Shown here: positions 1 to 9,327 of the stretch, one piece after another
Position numbering within the stretch: the stretch's first letter is position 1
How the letters are laid out: each line of letters begins with the position of its first letter
Origin: Cymbomonas tetramitiformis
Taxonomy: Eukaryota > Chlorophyta > Pyramimonadophyceae > Pyramimonadales > Pyramimonadaceae
Assembly: GCA_001247695.2 (NCBI GenBank)
Contig: LGRX02030310.1
Coordinates: 62,001 to 126,000, forward strand
Direction: 5' to 3'
DNA: 64,000 nt
Notes under the pieces: generated by a model
What the model was told of the DNA's origin: nothing
Databases searched by the model: none
Seen by the model: the letters and a program-made list of their open reading frames with translations, nothing else
Program-made: the position numbers and the translations under genes

Positions 1-310
1 CGAAAACATGTGCAACATCGGCAGGGAATTCTCCGAGCTACACAGTCTTTTTACGATATCCTCCGAAAACCTACCGGCGGTGTTGTGCACCGGACTGTGC
101 GCCACGTACATTATGGGGAAAAACGAAACCGTCGACGATAACAACAAACGTATAGTGGTGATCATGGTCACCGAAGGAGCACAACGTATTCGATCCCTGA
201 TCGATGAGATGTTAACGATTTCCGTGAACGAAAAAGCCTTTTGCGAGGTCTGCGAGTTGAAGGAATACGAATTTAAAGTTTCGGGAGACGATCTTGAAAT
301 ATTGCAATGA
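1..310 (+). CDS. 3' part of a hypothetical gene entering from the left edge
   Basis: The reading frame is open from the first base and ends at 310, so the gene very probably starts outside the window. The first visible ATG is at 8, but the codons before it are in frame. The 100 visible residues are mixed alpha/beta in character, with a central hydrophobic strand-like stretch (VVIMVTEG) and four cysteines near the ends. I do not recognise a family. The next gene is on the opposite strand, so the two are convergent with a gap of 280 bases in which I see no further gene. Confidence 0.6.
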   Translation, partial: ENMCNIGREFSELHSLFTISSENLPAVLCTGLCATYIMGKNETVDDNNKRIVVIMVTEGAQRIRSLIDEMLTISVNEKAFCEVCELKEYEFKVSGDDLEILQ

Positions 311-590
311 CGAGCTCGCACAAAATTCTTGCCCCCATCGAAAAGCGGCAAGTTTTAAGTTCTTAAGGGGTGGAAATTTGCAAGCCTGCTTTGGCAGTGA
401 ACGTCTAAGGAGTTCCCTGTTCGCATATAAGACTAACAATGCGATCTTCGTGAAGAGAGGAAACATTGCTCGTCGTAAGATTATGGTAGTCTTAGCAGCG
501 GCGTAACCTCGAAGTTTTATCACCGTGTTGCCACGTCCACTACCACCAACTCTCGTGCCTTACGGCAACTCGCTATCGCATCGCTCCGCG

Positions 591-1613
591 TCAGGCGCTT
601 ATCTTAAATTTTTTCTGCAGACACAGGGCCATCTTAAGACAAGAGCTCGCGTGCGTGAATCGGCTTTTCTTAAACCCAAAGTGCTGTAGTCCGTTCAGGT
701 TCGGTAGGTACTTGTTTAGATACATGTCGCGACCGACGACGCACTCGTCCGTGTCGGAAGACACCCCGTCCCGCATGATGTACAGCATGGCGAGCGCGTA
801 GTATTCCACCTGCGTCCGCTTGCTCAACTGAAACAGGGGAGACTGTATGCACGCGCGCACGACGGCGTCATCCATGATCCGTTGCATCCTGGTGCACTGA
901 CTGCTCAGGTAATCGAGTCTCGCGGCGTTGTAGGGCGGACTTTTCATGGACCACGCGTCTGAGCGCTGCATCTCGGTTATGAAAATGCTCTGAATATCCG
1001 TCAGCACGATCGGCATGACGTTTTTTAGCCGGTACCGCAGATAGGAGTGAACCTTCTTGTAGGCGCTTTTGCTTTTTCTCCGATGTATATCTCGTTGCAA
1101 AGCGGTTCGCTTGTCGGACCACAGAAGTCGGTTGACCACGCTCTGCGCTACTTTGTGCGCGTCGTCCTGGTGTAACGTTCGATGAAGTTTTTTCAGCTTC
1201 ACACGAGGTTGAGGCATCAGCTCACTCCGCTTGGTTTTTACAATCTCGAAGCCGTCCGTGACGCTCTGCACTTTGTGGCCACCGTGCTCCGGGTCCGTGC
1301 TTTTAAAGCTCTGTCTATAAATCTTGGACACGCACAACGCCGTCAGAGGACAAACCATCTCCTCTCCGTTGTCGACCACCTTCGTGCATCGATTGCCACA
1401 GTAATGAACGTTCGATGAGCTTTTGCAGACGTAGGTGTGCATATCTCGTAGTACGAATTCGCAGTTATCGGTGCATTTGTGCGTCGGATCGACGCAAAGG
1501 TCGCATGTCGGACCGTCTTCCTCGTGCACTTCGTTTTGCGCGACCAGAGAGTTCATACACGCCCAGATGTGGTCGAGTACGCTCTGATCTGGATCCGCTT
1601 CCATTTCGGTCAT
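591..1613 (-). CDS. Cysteine-rich, probably zinc-binding hypothetical protein (340 aa)
   Basis: The ATG at 1613 opens a 340-residue protein. Residues 37-94 hold a dense set of cysteines and histidines (Cys37, Cys40, His45, Cys47, Cys51, Cys63, Cys72, Cys76, Cys88, Cys94), which suggests two or more zinc sites. The rest is basic and helical, with an Arg/Lys-rich segment around residues 130-200. The layout of an N-terminal cysteine cluster and a helical C-terminal half recalls small herpesvirus late-transcription factors of the UL92 type, but this is an impression of spacing only. A nucleic-acid or transcription role is an inference. The gene lies head-to-tail after the 1,098-aa gene. Confidence 0.85.
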   Translation of the reverse strand: MTEMEADPDQSVLDHIWACMNSLVAQNEVHEEDGPTCDLCVDPTHKCTDNCEFVLRDMHTYVCKSSSNVHYCGNRCTKVVDNGEEMVCPLTALCVSKIYRQSFKSTDPEHGGHKVQSVTDGFEIVKTKRSELMPQPRVKLKKLHRTLHQDDAHKVAQSVVNRLLWSDKRTALQRDIHRRKSKSAYKKVHSYLRYRLKNVMPIVLTDIQSIFITEMQRSDAWSMKSPPYNAARLDYLSSQCTRMQRIMDDAVVRACIQSPLFQLSKRTQVEYYALAMLYIMRDGVSSDTDECVVGRDMYLNKYLPNLNGLQHFGFKKSRFTHASSCLKMALCLQKKFKISA

Positions 1614-1972
1614 GCGTTTCGTGTCAAACGGACGACCCTTACCTATTATCTACGGTTCCACTCGCGCGCTGAATGCCATGTCATTCACGAAGCATCGGCG
1701 CCGTTCTTACCAAACGCGTCGCGACGAAGACGTAATCGCTTTGCGGACTAAGTCCCTCGACAAGCGGAACGCACGGAATGCTGCGGCGAGGACTTTCTTT
1801 GCTGCGAAGCAGAAGAACTTGGTGTCTGCGTTATGCCGCGAAACAAGACAAAAAACAAGAGGTCTACGTTTAATCGACGAGGGGTTGGCGGGTGGATGAA
1901 AGCACGGCTTATTAAAAAAACGCGACACTACTTTTACTTTGTACGACGATATCACTTCGCGTTCAAGCGCAG
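1614..1972. other. Gap of about 360 bases without a recognised gene
   Basis: This stretch separates the start of the cysteine-rich gene from the end of the 1,098-aa gene on the same strand. It should carry the promoter of the former, but I see only a weak AT-rich motif near 1642 and no clear TATA box. Short open frames here are in no consistent context. Confidence 0.5.
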
Positions 1973-4900
1973 CTACTTGCGTACTGATCTGGCATACTCA
2001 TTCGGAGAGACATGAAAGAGCCGCGCGATTTCTTCATCGTCGTGGCAATAGACTGCTTCAAAAAGATCCGGATATGGAGTCCATAAAGGATGCTGCATAT
2101 TTGATGCGTCGTGCAAAAATGCATGGAAATGGCTGAGCACCACCGGAATCACGAGATTGACGGACTGACCGCTCTGACTGGCATGAGTCCTCGACTCGAC
2201 AATTTTCTCGATCGCCGACATCGGAACGTGCGAGCCCTCCGATAGATTCTGCTCTTCGCCATCGACGCTATGAGCGGACTTGGAGCTATCCTGCGAAGCA
2301 CCTTTGCTGCTGCGCTGTATTCCCAGAAAGGTCTTTATCACGCACTTGATTATTCGACTATACTTATCGCTCTCTCTTTTGTTTGAGTGTATGGGACGCA
2401 GCCTGATGGAACCCGTTCTGCCGATGCACCATCCCACGAACTCATCCGTGCAAAAACTTTCCAAAAAGCTGCATATTCGATAGGATCGAGTCCCTTCAAA
2501 AACGCAGAGTTTTACTTGCTGCAACACGTCGATGGCGTTCTCCGCGTTTATTCCCATGGGAGCGCAGCCCGCCGTCGCACAACACATCAAGTGAAACACC
2601 CCGATCAAGGTGTCTTTCTCAAAGGCGACGTTCTGACGCGTTCGTTTGCCTTTCAATATCTTGACCATACCGCTGAGCGTCTCGCTCCTTCCAAAATTTA
2701 CATCTTGATCAAAAAAGTCCTCGTCGCAGACGTTGCACAGATTTTGCATAAACCATTCGAGCAAATCGCCCAACACTTGCGGCGCCTGTACGGCTTGATC
2801 CGATTCGTTCACCTGCTTGGCTTTGGCGCTCGCGAAGCTCGTTTTTGGATCGTTCAAATTCCACGTGGATTGAACGATGTGCTTCAGTATCCACGCGTTC
2901 GCGTACTCGCACCTCGTTCTAAGACGGAACAGATGCTTTAAGAGATGTTCCAACGACACCACGCGCTTCGTCCAAATTTGCAAAACCTCGGCGACTTCCT
3001 GCATCATGGTGACGGTGTCTTCGGTGGCGAGGAAACAAATGCGCTCCTCGTCTACGCGATAAACCCTTATACGTCCTTCAACGCCGCCCGTGAGAAAGTG
3101 TCGGGAGCTGTGAACCATGTTCAAGAAGTCTGTTGGCCTACTACCTCCCTCCAAAAAGAACATGCGGTAAGGACTCGCTCGGTCAGCGGAAGGCTCGTTT
3201 AAAATTTGAAGTATACTCTCGGCCTCGTGTATGTATCCCGCGTTCCAGATCATTCGCACGGTGGATTCGGTCTCCTCCCTGGTGACCACTCGGCGAATGG
3301 GTCTAAATTCGCAGTTTTGCGAGGATGTCGAGAAGTTTCCGTGCATGAAGTGAACATGCAGCAACTCCTTGGCGATCAGTCTGTGCAACGCGCTAATCGC
3401 GGCGCTTCTTTCAACGCAAACCTCGGAGTGCAGGAGCAGAGGAAGCAGATGCTCGCATTGTGGCGCAAACTGACGCAGACATTGTTCCAAGAGCTTGAAC
3501 CTCTCCGCGGAGTCTTTGTTACGCAGACACAGTTGCCAGAACGCGTGAGGAAGTTCCCAACGCTCCGAATATCCGTACAGAATGATCGTGCTCTTCACGA
3601 AAACTAAAACTCGCTGCAGAAGTTTTTCGAACGCCGATGGGTACGTATCGATCACGTACTTTCTGATCGCGAAGGCGTGTTTTGCCGCCAACTTTTTATG
3701 CATCCACGGCCAATCACGCGCCGATCGCTCCCCCCTCCAGTAAGTCGATGGAGCCACGTACGGCAGCAATCGGTCGTCCGCTGACACCTCGAACGCCGAG
3801 CTGTTCAATGAAGGGGAGAACGACAGTATCGCGCGCTGCATGCTCTCGATCATCTCGGACAGGTACTGATCGAAACCGCTGCCCCATACGTGCATGGCGT
3901 AGAGGATCGCCTTGCACGATTGCCACTCCGTCTGCAATGGATGGCGCGTGTCGGTCGCTTTGGCACTCGGTTTGCAGCCCGGTTTTTTCTTGCTGCAGTC
4001 CGCTCTGGCCTTGCCCGTCGCTATCGAAGGTGTATCGACGTCGCCCGATACGACCTTCTTGTAGATGGCGGAGATCAGCTTGGCCGTCATGATCACGCGA
4101 TGTTCGTACATGGTCCTCACGCACTCGCGCGCTTCGACCTGCGGATTGGACGCAGGGGAAATGTCGAAGAGTTTGTACAGGAAAACGAACGCCTGGTCGA
4201 CGCTGCTTAGACTCGACGCGTCGCTGTGCGAAGTGCTGACGGTGAAGCACTTTGCCGTGTTCGTCGGATTGGTCGCGACGAGATCGACATCGCTGAGCAG
4301 CTGGTTTTCCTCGCCCGACTCGTACCCGGAATGCTCCCACCGCAAAGCCCGTAGAACCGCCTTACGCTGCCCTGAGAAGGTGGGATGCACGGAGCGCATG
4401 AAGTCGAAGGTGATCCAGCTCGTAGCCCAGATGGTGCTGCTGCTCATGCAACCGGACCACGTTCCCGTCGCGAAGGTTCGGGGGTGCAAATCGTACCAGT
4501 AATAGAAGAGTGAGTCTAGCGTGCACTGCAGCTTGAAATCCGCGGTACGCTTCGTCCTCTGCGCCGTGTGGTAAAGACTTTCGATCGTGAGCACTTCCGC
4601 GTCTCTCGCTCTATGCTTGGACGCGACGCTGTCGGTGGACACGATCGTCGCAGACTTTTTCGTTATGCTTTTTTGGCATACCAGCAAGAGAGTTTTGTAG
4701 CCAACTGTGAATCGGTTGGACACCTCCACTTTGACGTACAGGAAGAGTACCACGAACTGCACGATGAAAGCGCTCTTTTGTAAAAGATCCTGCACCTCCG
4801 AGTTATAGAAACATCCCTTGCATCGAAGTTGCGTACTCCTATCGACTTGTTCGTCGTAAGACATGGTGTGGTTAGAAGCGAACTCCACCCTTCTGAAGTA

Positions 4901-5269
4901 CGCGTCGATGTTCGCTGCGATGTCGTTCCAGAGAGCTCGTTCATCCTCCGATAAAGTCGAGATGGACACGCGAATACCCTCTCCGACCCGTATCACGTCG
5001 CCATCGACTTCCACCAGGCATCCGTCGCCCTCGTTATGCAGGCCCGTGATGATCGAGCTGATCCATTCGCAGCACTTGTCCACGTAAACGCAAGGTAGTT
5101 CCTGAACAGCACGATCCTCGGTCTTGTTGACAAGATTGAGCGAGTTCAAAACAAAGTGGGGCATTGGAATGGATCGTATCGAATTTTCCAAAATATGAAA
5201 GCATCTATCTGGCGTCTTGCACAACAGCATATTTAGAAGCCGTAACATCGCATTGTCCCGCTCGGGCAT
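1973..5269 (-). CDS. Large hypothetical protein (1,098 aa)
   Basis: This is a single uninterrupted frame with ATG at 5269. Cysteines are spread through the N-terminal part, including a C-x2-C pair at about 150-153. One hydrophobic stretch at about residues 167-182 could be a membrane segment or a buried helix. The middle (about 380-460) is rich in serine, lysine and charged residues and looks flexible. The C-terminal third ends in a helical region followed by a serine-rich linker. I recognise no enzyme motif. Its size and the virus-like setting fit a structural or tegument-like protein, but that is only an inference. Confidence 0.9.
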   Translation of the reverse strand: MPERDNAMLRLLNMLLCKTPDRCFHILENSIRSIPMPHFVLNSLNLVNKTEDRAVQELPCVYVDKCCEWISSIITGLHNEGDGCLVEVDGDVIRVGEGIRVSISTLSEDERALWNDIAANIDAYFRRVEFASNHTMSYDEQVDRSTQLRCKGCFYNSEVQDLLQKSAFIVQFVVLFLYVKVEVSNRFTVGYKTLLLVCQKSITKKSATIVSTDSVASKHRARDAEVLTIESLYHTAQRTKRTADFKLQCTLDSLFYYWYDLHPRTFATGTWSGCMSSSTIWATSWITFDFMRSVHPTFSGQRKAVLRALRWEHSGYESGEENQLLSDVDLVATNPTNTAKCFTVSTSHSDASSLSSVDQAFVFLYKLFDISPASNPQVEARECVRTMYEHRVIMTAKLISAIYKKVVSGDVDTPSIATGKARADCSKKKPGCKPSAKATDTRHPLQTEWQSCKAILYAMHVWGSGFDQYLSEMIESMQRAILSFSPSLNSSAFEVSADDRLLPYVAPSTYWRGERSARDWPWMHKKLAAKHAFAIRKYVIDTYPSAFEKLLQRVLVFVKSTIILYGYSERWELPHAFWQLCLRNKDSAERFKLLEQCLRQFAPQCEHLLPLLLHSEVCVERSAAISALHRLIAKELLHVHFMHGNFSTSSQNCEFRPIRRVVTREETESTVRMIWNAGYIHEAESILQILNEPSADRASPYRMFFLEGGSRPTDFLNMVHSSRHFLTGGVEGRIRVYRVDEERICFLATEDTVTMMQEVAEVLQIWTKRVVSLEHLLKHLFRLRTRCEYANAWILKHIVQSTWNLNDPKTSFASAKAKQVNESDQAVQAPQVLGDLLEWFMQNLCNVCDEDFFDQDVNFGRSETLSGMVKILKGKRTRQNVAFEKDTLIGVFHLMCCATAGCAPMGINAENAIDVLQQVKLCVFEGTRSYRICSFLESFCTDEFVGWCIGRTGSIRLRPIHSNKRESDKYSRIIKCVIKTFLGIQRSSKGASQDSSKSAHSVDGEEQNLSEGSHVPMSAIEKIVESRTHASQSGQSVNLVIPVVLSHFHAFLHDASNMQHPLWTPYPDLFEAVYCHDDEEIARLFHVSPNEYARSVRK

Positions 5270-6300
5270 CTTTGCAATTCTTGCCTTTTCTCACGCTACA
5301 CCGATCCGCGATAAAAGTTGTCGATGCCTCGACGTTCTCATCACGTCTTCGTGGTCTCCGGGTGACGCTGCGCGCATTCTTTGCGGGTCAGTGCGCACGC
5401 GTACGCGATACAAAAATCACGTTGGAGAGCCTTGATATAGACGACGCTCTGCGTATAAAACTCGGGTATTCGCGTCTGTCACGCTGACACGGATCGAGAT
5501 TGCGGAACGCATATCCGTAGCGCGATCACGAAAGACGAGTGCATTGCAAGCGGGGTGTGCCGATCTGACTGGGCAAGTCTGCGGTCTACTGAAAAAACAT
5601 AATGCGAACAAAGCGAGTGGAACGGACGGCAGCTGCGAAAATATTGTAGCGCTTACTCGTTACTTATTCGGCCGTACGCACGCATCGTAAATGCGTTTTT
5701 CAACCTAGAAATAAAGTTCGCGGTCGTCCGAATCCTGCGGAAGTGAGCAATCAGCAAGAACCGACTTTTGACTCGATTGGAAAGCGTGCGGTAGCGTGCC
5801 AAGACGACGACGTGACAGTTAATGTCGAAGCCTTAAGGCTGCTGTTGAGGAAGTATTTCGATGAGTAAAGAGCCAGCTCTTACGAGTGATTGCAAGACTC
5901 TCAATAAGACTGTCGTTCGAGAAATTGAATCTGCTTTCACGTTGCCCAATTCATTATTCATTCTCCCCAAAATTAAACATCAGTGAAAATTACGTATACA
6001 TGTCTCAGCGTATAGCTCTGGAGTGTTCCTGTGCAGCCCGCAGTCCGTCTGAGCTCGCGCGAAAGTCGAAACCTCATCCGTGCTTGTTTGTGACTCTGAA
6101 GTAACTTAAAAAAATACTCACTTCCGCCTGTTCGCTCTCAATTTTATTATAGCATCTGTAATAATTTGTAGCAGAATATTCATCACCGTTTTTGCCGTAT
6201 TGATCATGATATGCCTCGTTACCTTTTCCCAGCTGCCCAACACTATTTGCACCTACAGCATACACGATATTATCCTCGGTTATTATATGGCTAATCTATC
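5270..6300. other. Gene-poor region left of a MITE
   Basis: About 1 kb lies upstream of the 1,098-aa gene with no convincing coding region. Open frames are short and overlap on both strands without a promoter. An AATAAA-type signal occurs near 5709. The region between 6474 and 6683, on the other side of the MITE, is likewise empty. Confidence 0.5.
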
Positions 6301-6473
6301 TACGGGTACTCCAACGAATACAAGGTGCTGGAGGGAGTAATTAAATTGGGCAAATGGACGGTTCATATATTCGAAATTCGGTGATTAAGCCAGTGTTAAA
6401 GACCACCCGACGGCCCGAACATCCTATGAAATTCTCATTTTCGGGGATCCTTATTTTCCGTGGAACACCCGTA
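6301..6473. repeat. MITE family 2, full-length copy (173 bp)
   Basis: The left end starts TACGGGTACTCCAACGAATA and the right end is its imperfect inverted complement, finishing TGGAACACCCGTA. The interior carries the same blocks as the copy at 20917-21057 (CTCCAGCACC-type, GCCCAATTTAATTACTCC-type and GGGGATCCTTATTTTCCG-type), in the opposite orientation. It has no coding capacity. The ends and size fit a non-autonomous DNA transposon with TA at its borders. Confidence 0.75.
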
Positions 6474-6683
6474 GCCAGAGAGGCGAGATCTAGCAGAGAG
6501 GCGAAATATAAACAGAAAGTAGAATCTTGTGGCAGGAAGTAGAATCCAAGGCTAAAACGTGGTAACGATTTTGTCATCCAAAATCTAGGGCGAACGTTTG
6601 TACAAAATGTTTGACATACTCGAAATCGATCGAGAAGAGTTCGCAAGACCGGCTTGAAGGGTGAGAGAGTCCACGCGCGAGAG

Positions 6684-7337
6684 CTACGCCAAAACGCATT
6701 GAGCATCACCGCTCACCCCCACAACGCTTCGAACGGTACCGGTTTGACCGTCGCGTATATAATTATTTCCCTTCAACACGACGAGACCTTGACTGTGATA
6801 CGCGGGATCCATTTGAAGATCCTTAATTATTCGCGCGTCGCCGAAATAGGGGTGACAGAGCACATCTCTTACGCTGCCGTGTCCCAGCGACGGTATGTAT
6901 ACATCTCTAAATACGGAGATCGGAATGTGTCGATGCTCTTTATTTAGAACGATATCGTAGGTGATAAGGTACTTGTTCATGCCAGCTTCATGAGATACGG
7001 TATGCATAAACGTCCAAATCCAGGTCTCTCGTGCCCGCTTACTAAGGACCATCACCGGATTGTACACGTTCCCGCAAGCTCTAGGCTGCGTCGAGGCTTT
7101 GATCTCACGCGGCTCGTCAATTTTGCTACCGTTTAAATCGAAGGCGAAGTCGACAACTAGGCACAGCGGATTGCAGTTAGCAGTGCCGTACGCTTCGGCG
7201 TCGAGACTGGTTTGCACGAGGCACTCCACGACGACCGGTCCATCTTTGCCCTTTAGGACGTGCCCTTTTTTCAGGTTCTGCATTCGATAGACGGTCCCAT
7301 CGTACGCCTCGACGGCCGTGTCGCCGGTCCAACCCAT
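6684..7337 (-). CDS. Stand-alone Vint-type (Hint-fold) domain protein, probably without self-splicing residues
   Basis: The N-terminus (GDTAV then DGTVYRMQNLKKGHVL, residues 5-28) matches the opening of Hint/Vint domains. The C-terminal half carries the Vint signature: LGHG at 151-154, HPYFG at 162-166 and a following DL. Vint domains usually sit at the end of VWA-containing proteins in eukaryotes; here nothing precedes the domain. The nucleophile expected just before the GDT block is absent: Gly2-Trp3 stand there. The expected YHPV block reads VYNPV at 91-95. Autoprocessing is therefore doubtful. The start at 7337 is the first ATG after the TATA box at 7399-7408. Transfer from a eukaryote is likely. 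Confidence 0.85.
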   Translation of the reverse strand: MGWTGDTAVEAYDGTVYRMQNLKKGHVLKGKDGPVVVECLVQTSLDAEAYGTANCNPLCLVVDFAFDLNGSKIDEPREIKASTQPRACGNVYNPVMVLSKRARETWIWTFMHTVSHEAGMNKYLITYDIVLNKEHRHIPISVFRDVYIPSLGHGSVRDVLCHPYFGDARIIKDLQMDPAYHSQGLVVLKGNNYIRDGQTGTVRSVVGVSGDAQCVLA

Positions 7338-7398
7338 GCACGATCGTAATCAAATTCACGCGAGTGTACCTTCGTTCACGCGGTCACCAGATTCGTGT

Positions 7399-7408
7399 GT
7401 ATATATAC
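7399..7408 (-). promoter_or_regulatory. TATA box of the Vint gene
   Basis: GTATATATAC lies about 62 nt upstream of the ATG at 7337. It supports that ATG as the true start and shows that no upstream coding exon is needed. Confidence 0.65.
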
Positions 7409-7817
7409 AGAATCGAAACTTCTCAAAAGTAGTCTAAGCGGCCAGTCTGATGCTCGAGCTCGCTGCGCGCCGCCATCGCTCTCGTATCCGCGATTGGCCT
7501 ATGCCTCTGCGTGTGCACTTGGTTTCCAAGACTTGCCCGTAGACGTTTTGTAACAGGTATTAGATCGAGAGGGTATGAACAGCCAAAACGCGCGCGGAAC
7601 GATGCGCCTGTTTGATGAGCTCATGAAGAACGACTGTGCTTGCCGCTACGACACAAAAAGGTCCTCTGCGCATTAACAATATATAGCGGGCTTGTGGTGG
7701 TCGGAACCTGGCAAGAGGTCGGAGGAGGATACGTCGAGGATCGTGACAACGGAGGCAGGGGACGGGTCCTAGAAACACGATAAGATCCATATGTGAAGAC
7801 ATGAGGCGCGCGTGTCA

Positions 7818-7825
7818 TATAAATA
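7818..7825 (+). promoter_or_regulatory. TATA box of the RING gene
   Basis: TATAAATA lies 65 nt before the ATG at 7890, the same spacing as at other genes in the window. The rest of the gap from 7409 to 7817 holds no gene I can support. Confidence 0.65.
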
Positions 7826-7889
7826 CCGACATAAGACGCGAAATCAGACACACATTGTGTCCCTTTCGATCGGTGGATGAGCTCAGAAA

Positions 7890-8831
7890 ATGTCGATGAT
7901 GCATATGCCGATTGTGCAGTACGACGGATACGCAAATAAAAAAGTGGCAGACGAAGAGGACTGGAAAAAAATTGTAGACGACAACGAAAATACCAGAAAT
8001 GACATGTGTAGCATCTGTTTGCGTTTTGCCTTCGATGACGGCGTGGATAGAAAAGCATTTCAAGTACCCGGTTGTAAACATCTTTTTCATATTGGGTGTA
8101 TAAAACGAGCGTTGCAAGATAAGAAAATTTGTCCTAATTGTCGAGGAGATATCGACCCAAAAGAGTATCTTCAAGAGATGATTAGACAGGGAGAAATAAC
8201 GCTCACCAACATTGTAGAGTTTCAGAACATATTGCAGATGTACGATATTTCATACAGCATCTACCGGATGTTCGTCAAGAAAGGAGATTTGACATGCGAC
8301 AACGTTGATCTTATTCAGACCGACAAGATAACTCTGGATAAATTAAAGCTGGAGCTTCACGAGATACGTCGCGTAGCAGAAAAAAAACAATACCACGTTG
8401 ATTTGGTAAATAACATTCGCAATGGAAACATGAAACTTTGTGATATTAAAGACATTCATGTCGAATTGGAACGATATAGTTTACTATATGAATTCGTCTA
8501 TAAAATGATCATCATGGATGAGTTAACGATCGACACAATTAAAGATGTTTTACCTTACTTGGATGAAGAAGAGCAAGTGGTAGAAATGTACGAGGAACTG
8601 ATCGACCACGGAAGCATCACTTTTGGCAACATCAATGAAGTTCGATCAGCCTTGACAGAACATAATCTTATGAAGAAAGCCTACACTGCGATGATCAAAC
8701 GAAACGAGTTGCCCTACGAAAATATTGTAAACGACCCGCTTAAAAACGAACTCAAAAGATATAGAATTTTTGATCGTGCCTTTAACTCAAAGTTACCTAA
8801 TGTTGAATATGATGATACTGATAGTGATTAG
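7890..8831 (+). CDS. RING-H2 finger protein with six ~37-residue helical repeats
   Basis: A classical C3H2C3 RING finger occupies residues 40-84 (Cys40, Cys43, Cys62, His64, His67, Cys70, Cys81, Cys84). Such fingers act as E3 ubiquitin ligases. After it come about six repeats of 35-40 residues, each with a core like hydrophobic-I-x-x-G-x-I/L-T-x-x-N-I: RQGEITLTNI, KKGDLTCDNV, RNGNMKLCDI, IMDELTIDTI, DHGSITFGNI and KRNELPYENI. They probably form a helical solenoid that binds the substrate. The C-terminus is acidic. By eye the gene is richer in A and T than its neighbours, so it may have a different origin. Its target cannot be read from the sequence. Confidence 0.9.
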   Translation: MSMMHMPIVQYDGYANKKVADEEDWKKIVDDNENTRNDMCSICLRFAFDDGVDRKAFQVPGCKHLFHIGCIKRALQDKKICPNCRGDIDPKEYLQEMIRQGEITLTNIVEFQNILQMYDISYSIYRMFVKKGDLTCDNVDLIQTDKITLDKLKLELHEIRRVAEKKQYHVDLVNNIRNGNMKLCDIKDIHVELERYSLLYEFVYKMIIMDELTIDTIKDVLPYLDEEEQVVEMYEELIDHGSITFGNINEVRSALTEHNLMKKAYTAMIKRNELPYENIVNDPLKNELKRYRIFDRAFNSKLPNVEYDDTDSD

Positions 8832-8864
8832 ACTATTTTTGCGATACTTTCTTTTCAATTAGTA

Positions 8865-8870
8865 AATAAA
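8865..8870 (+). terminator. Polyadenylation signal after the RING gene
   Basis: AATAAA follows the stop codon by 34 nt, with a second copy just downstream. This fits eukaryotic 3'-end processing. Confidence 0.55.
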
Positions 8871-9076
8871 TGAATAAATACGACAAATAATGAAATGTAT
8901 AATCACCGTCATACAGCCTATCTTCGATATAGCTTTGGAAAGGAGAATTCAGTGATTTGACCCGAAACACTTCTTCAAAAGTACGCGCCGATGTTATATT
9001 CCAACGCTCGCTTGTTTACTGCGTTTCACTCCGACTCGCTCGACCTTCACAATCTGTTCAAGTGACACACGTCGTT

Positions 9077-9119
9077 TTTCGCGCGCGCGAGAGGCATGGG
9101 GGGGTGTCGCGCGCGCGAA
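9077..9119. repeat. GC hairpin 1 of 8
   Basis: Arms of alternating CG (TTCGCGCGCGCGA and its complement) surround a short loop containing GGCATGGGGGG. It lies between the convergent ends of the RING gene and the 1,050-aa gene. Confidence 0.85.
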
Positions 9120-9327
9120 GACTTTAGAAGTTTGCAGTATTTTCCGAGGTGACCGCCCAAAAAACGATCTGAAAAACTTTAACGGTTGTGAAATATTCAA
9201 TAGTCACCTTAGATGTAATGTTTTTTTTGTCGAGATTATTTGCTGAGCACCTCCAGTGGCTACAAAACTCATAAAGCGTAAGACGAACGTCGCGCGGTAA
9301 GACGCGATGCAACCGATGGCTTTTGCA

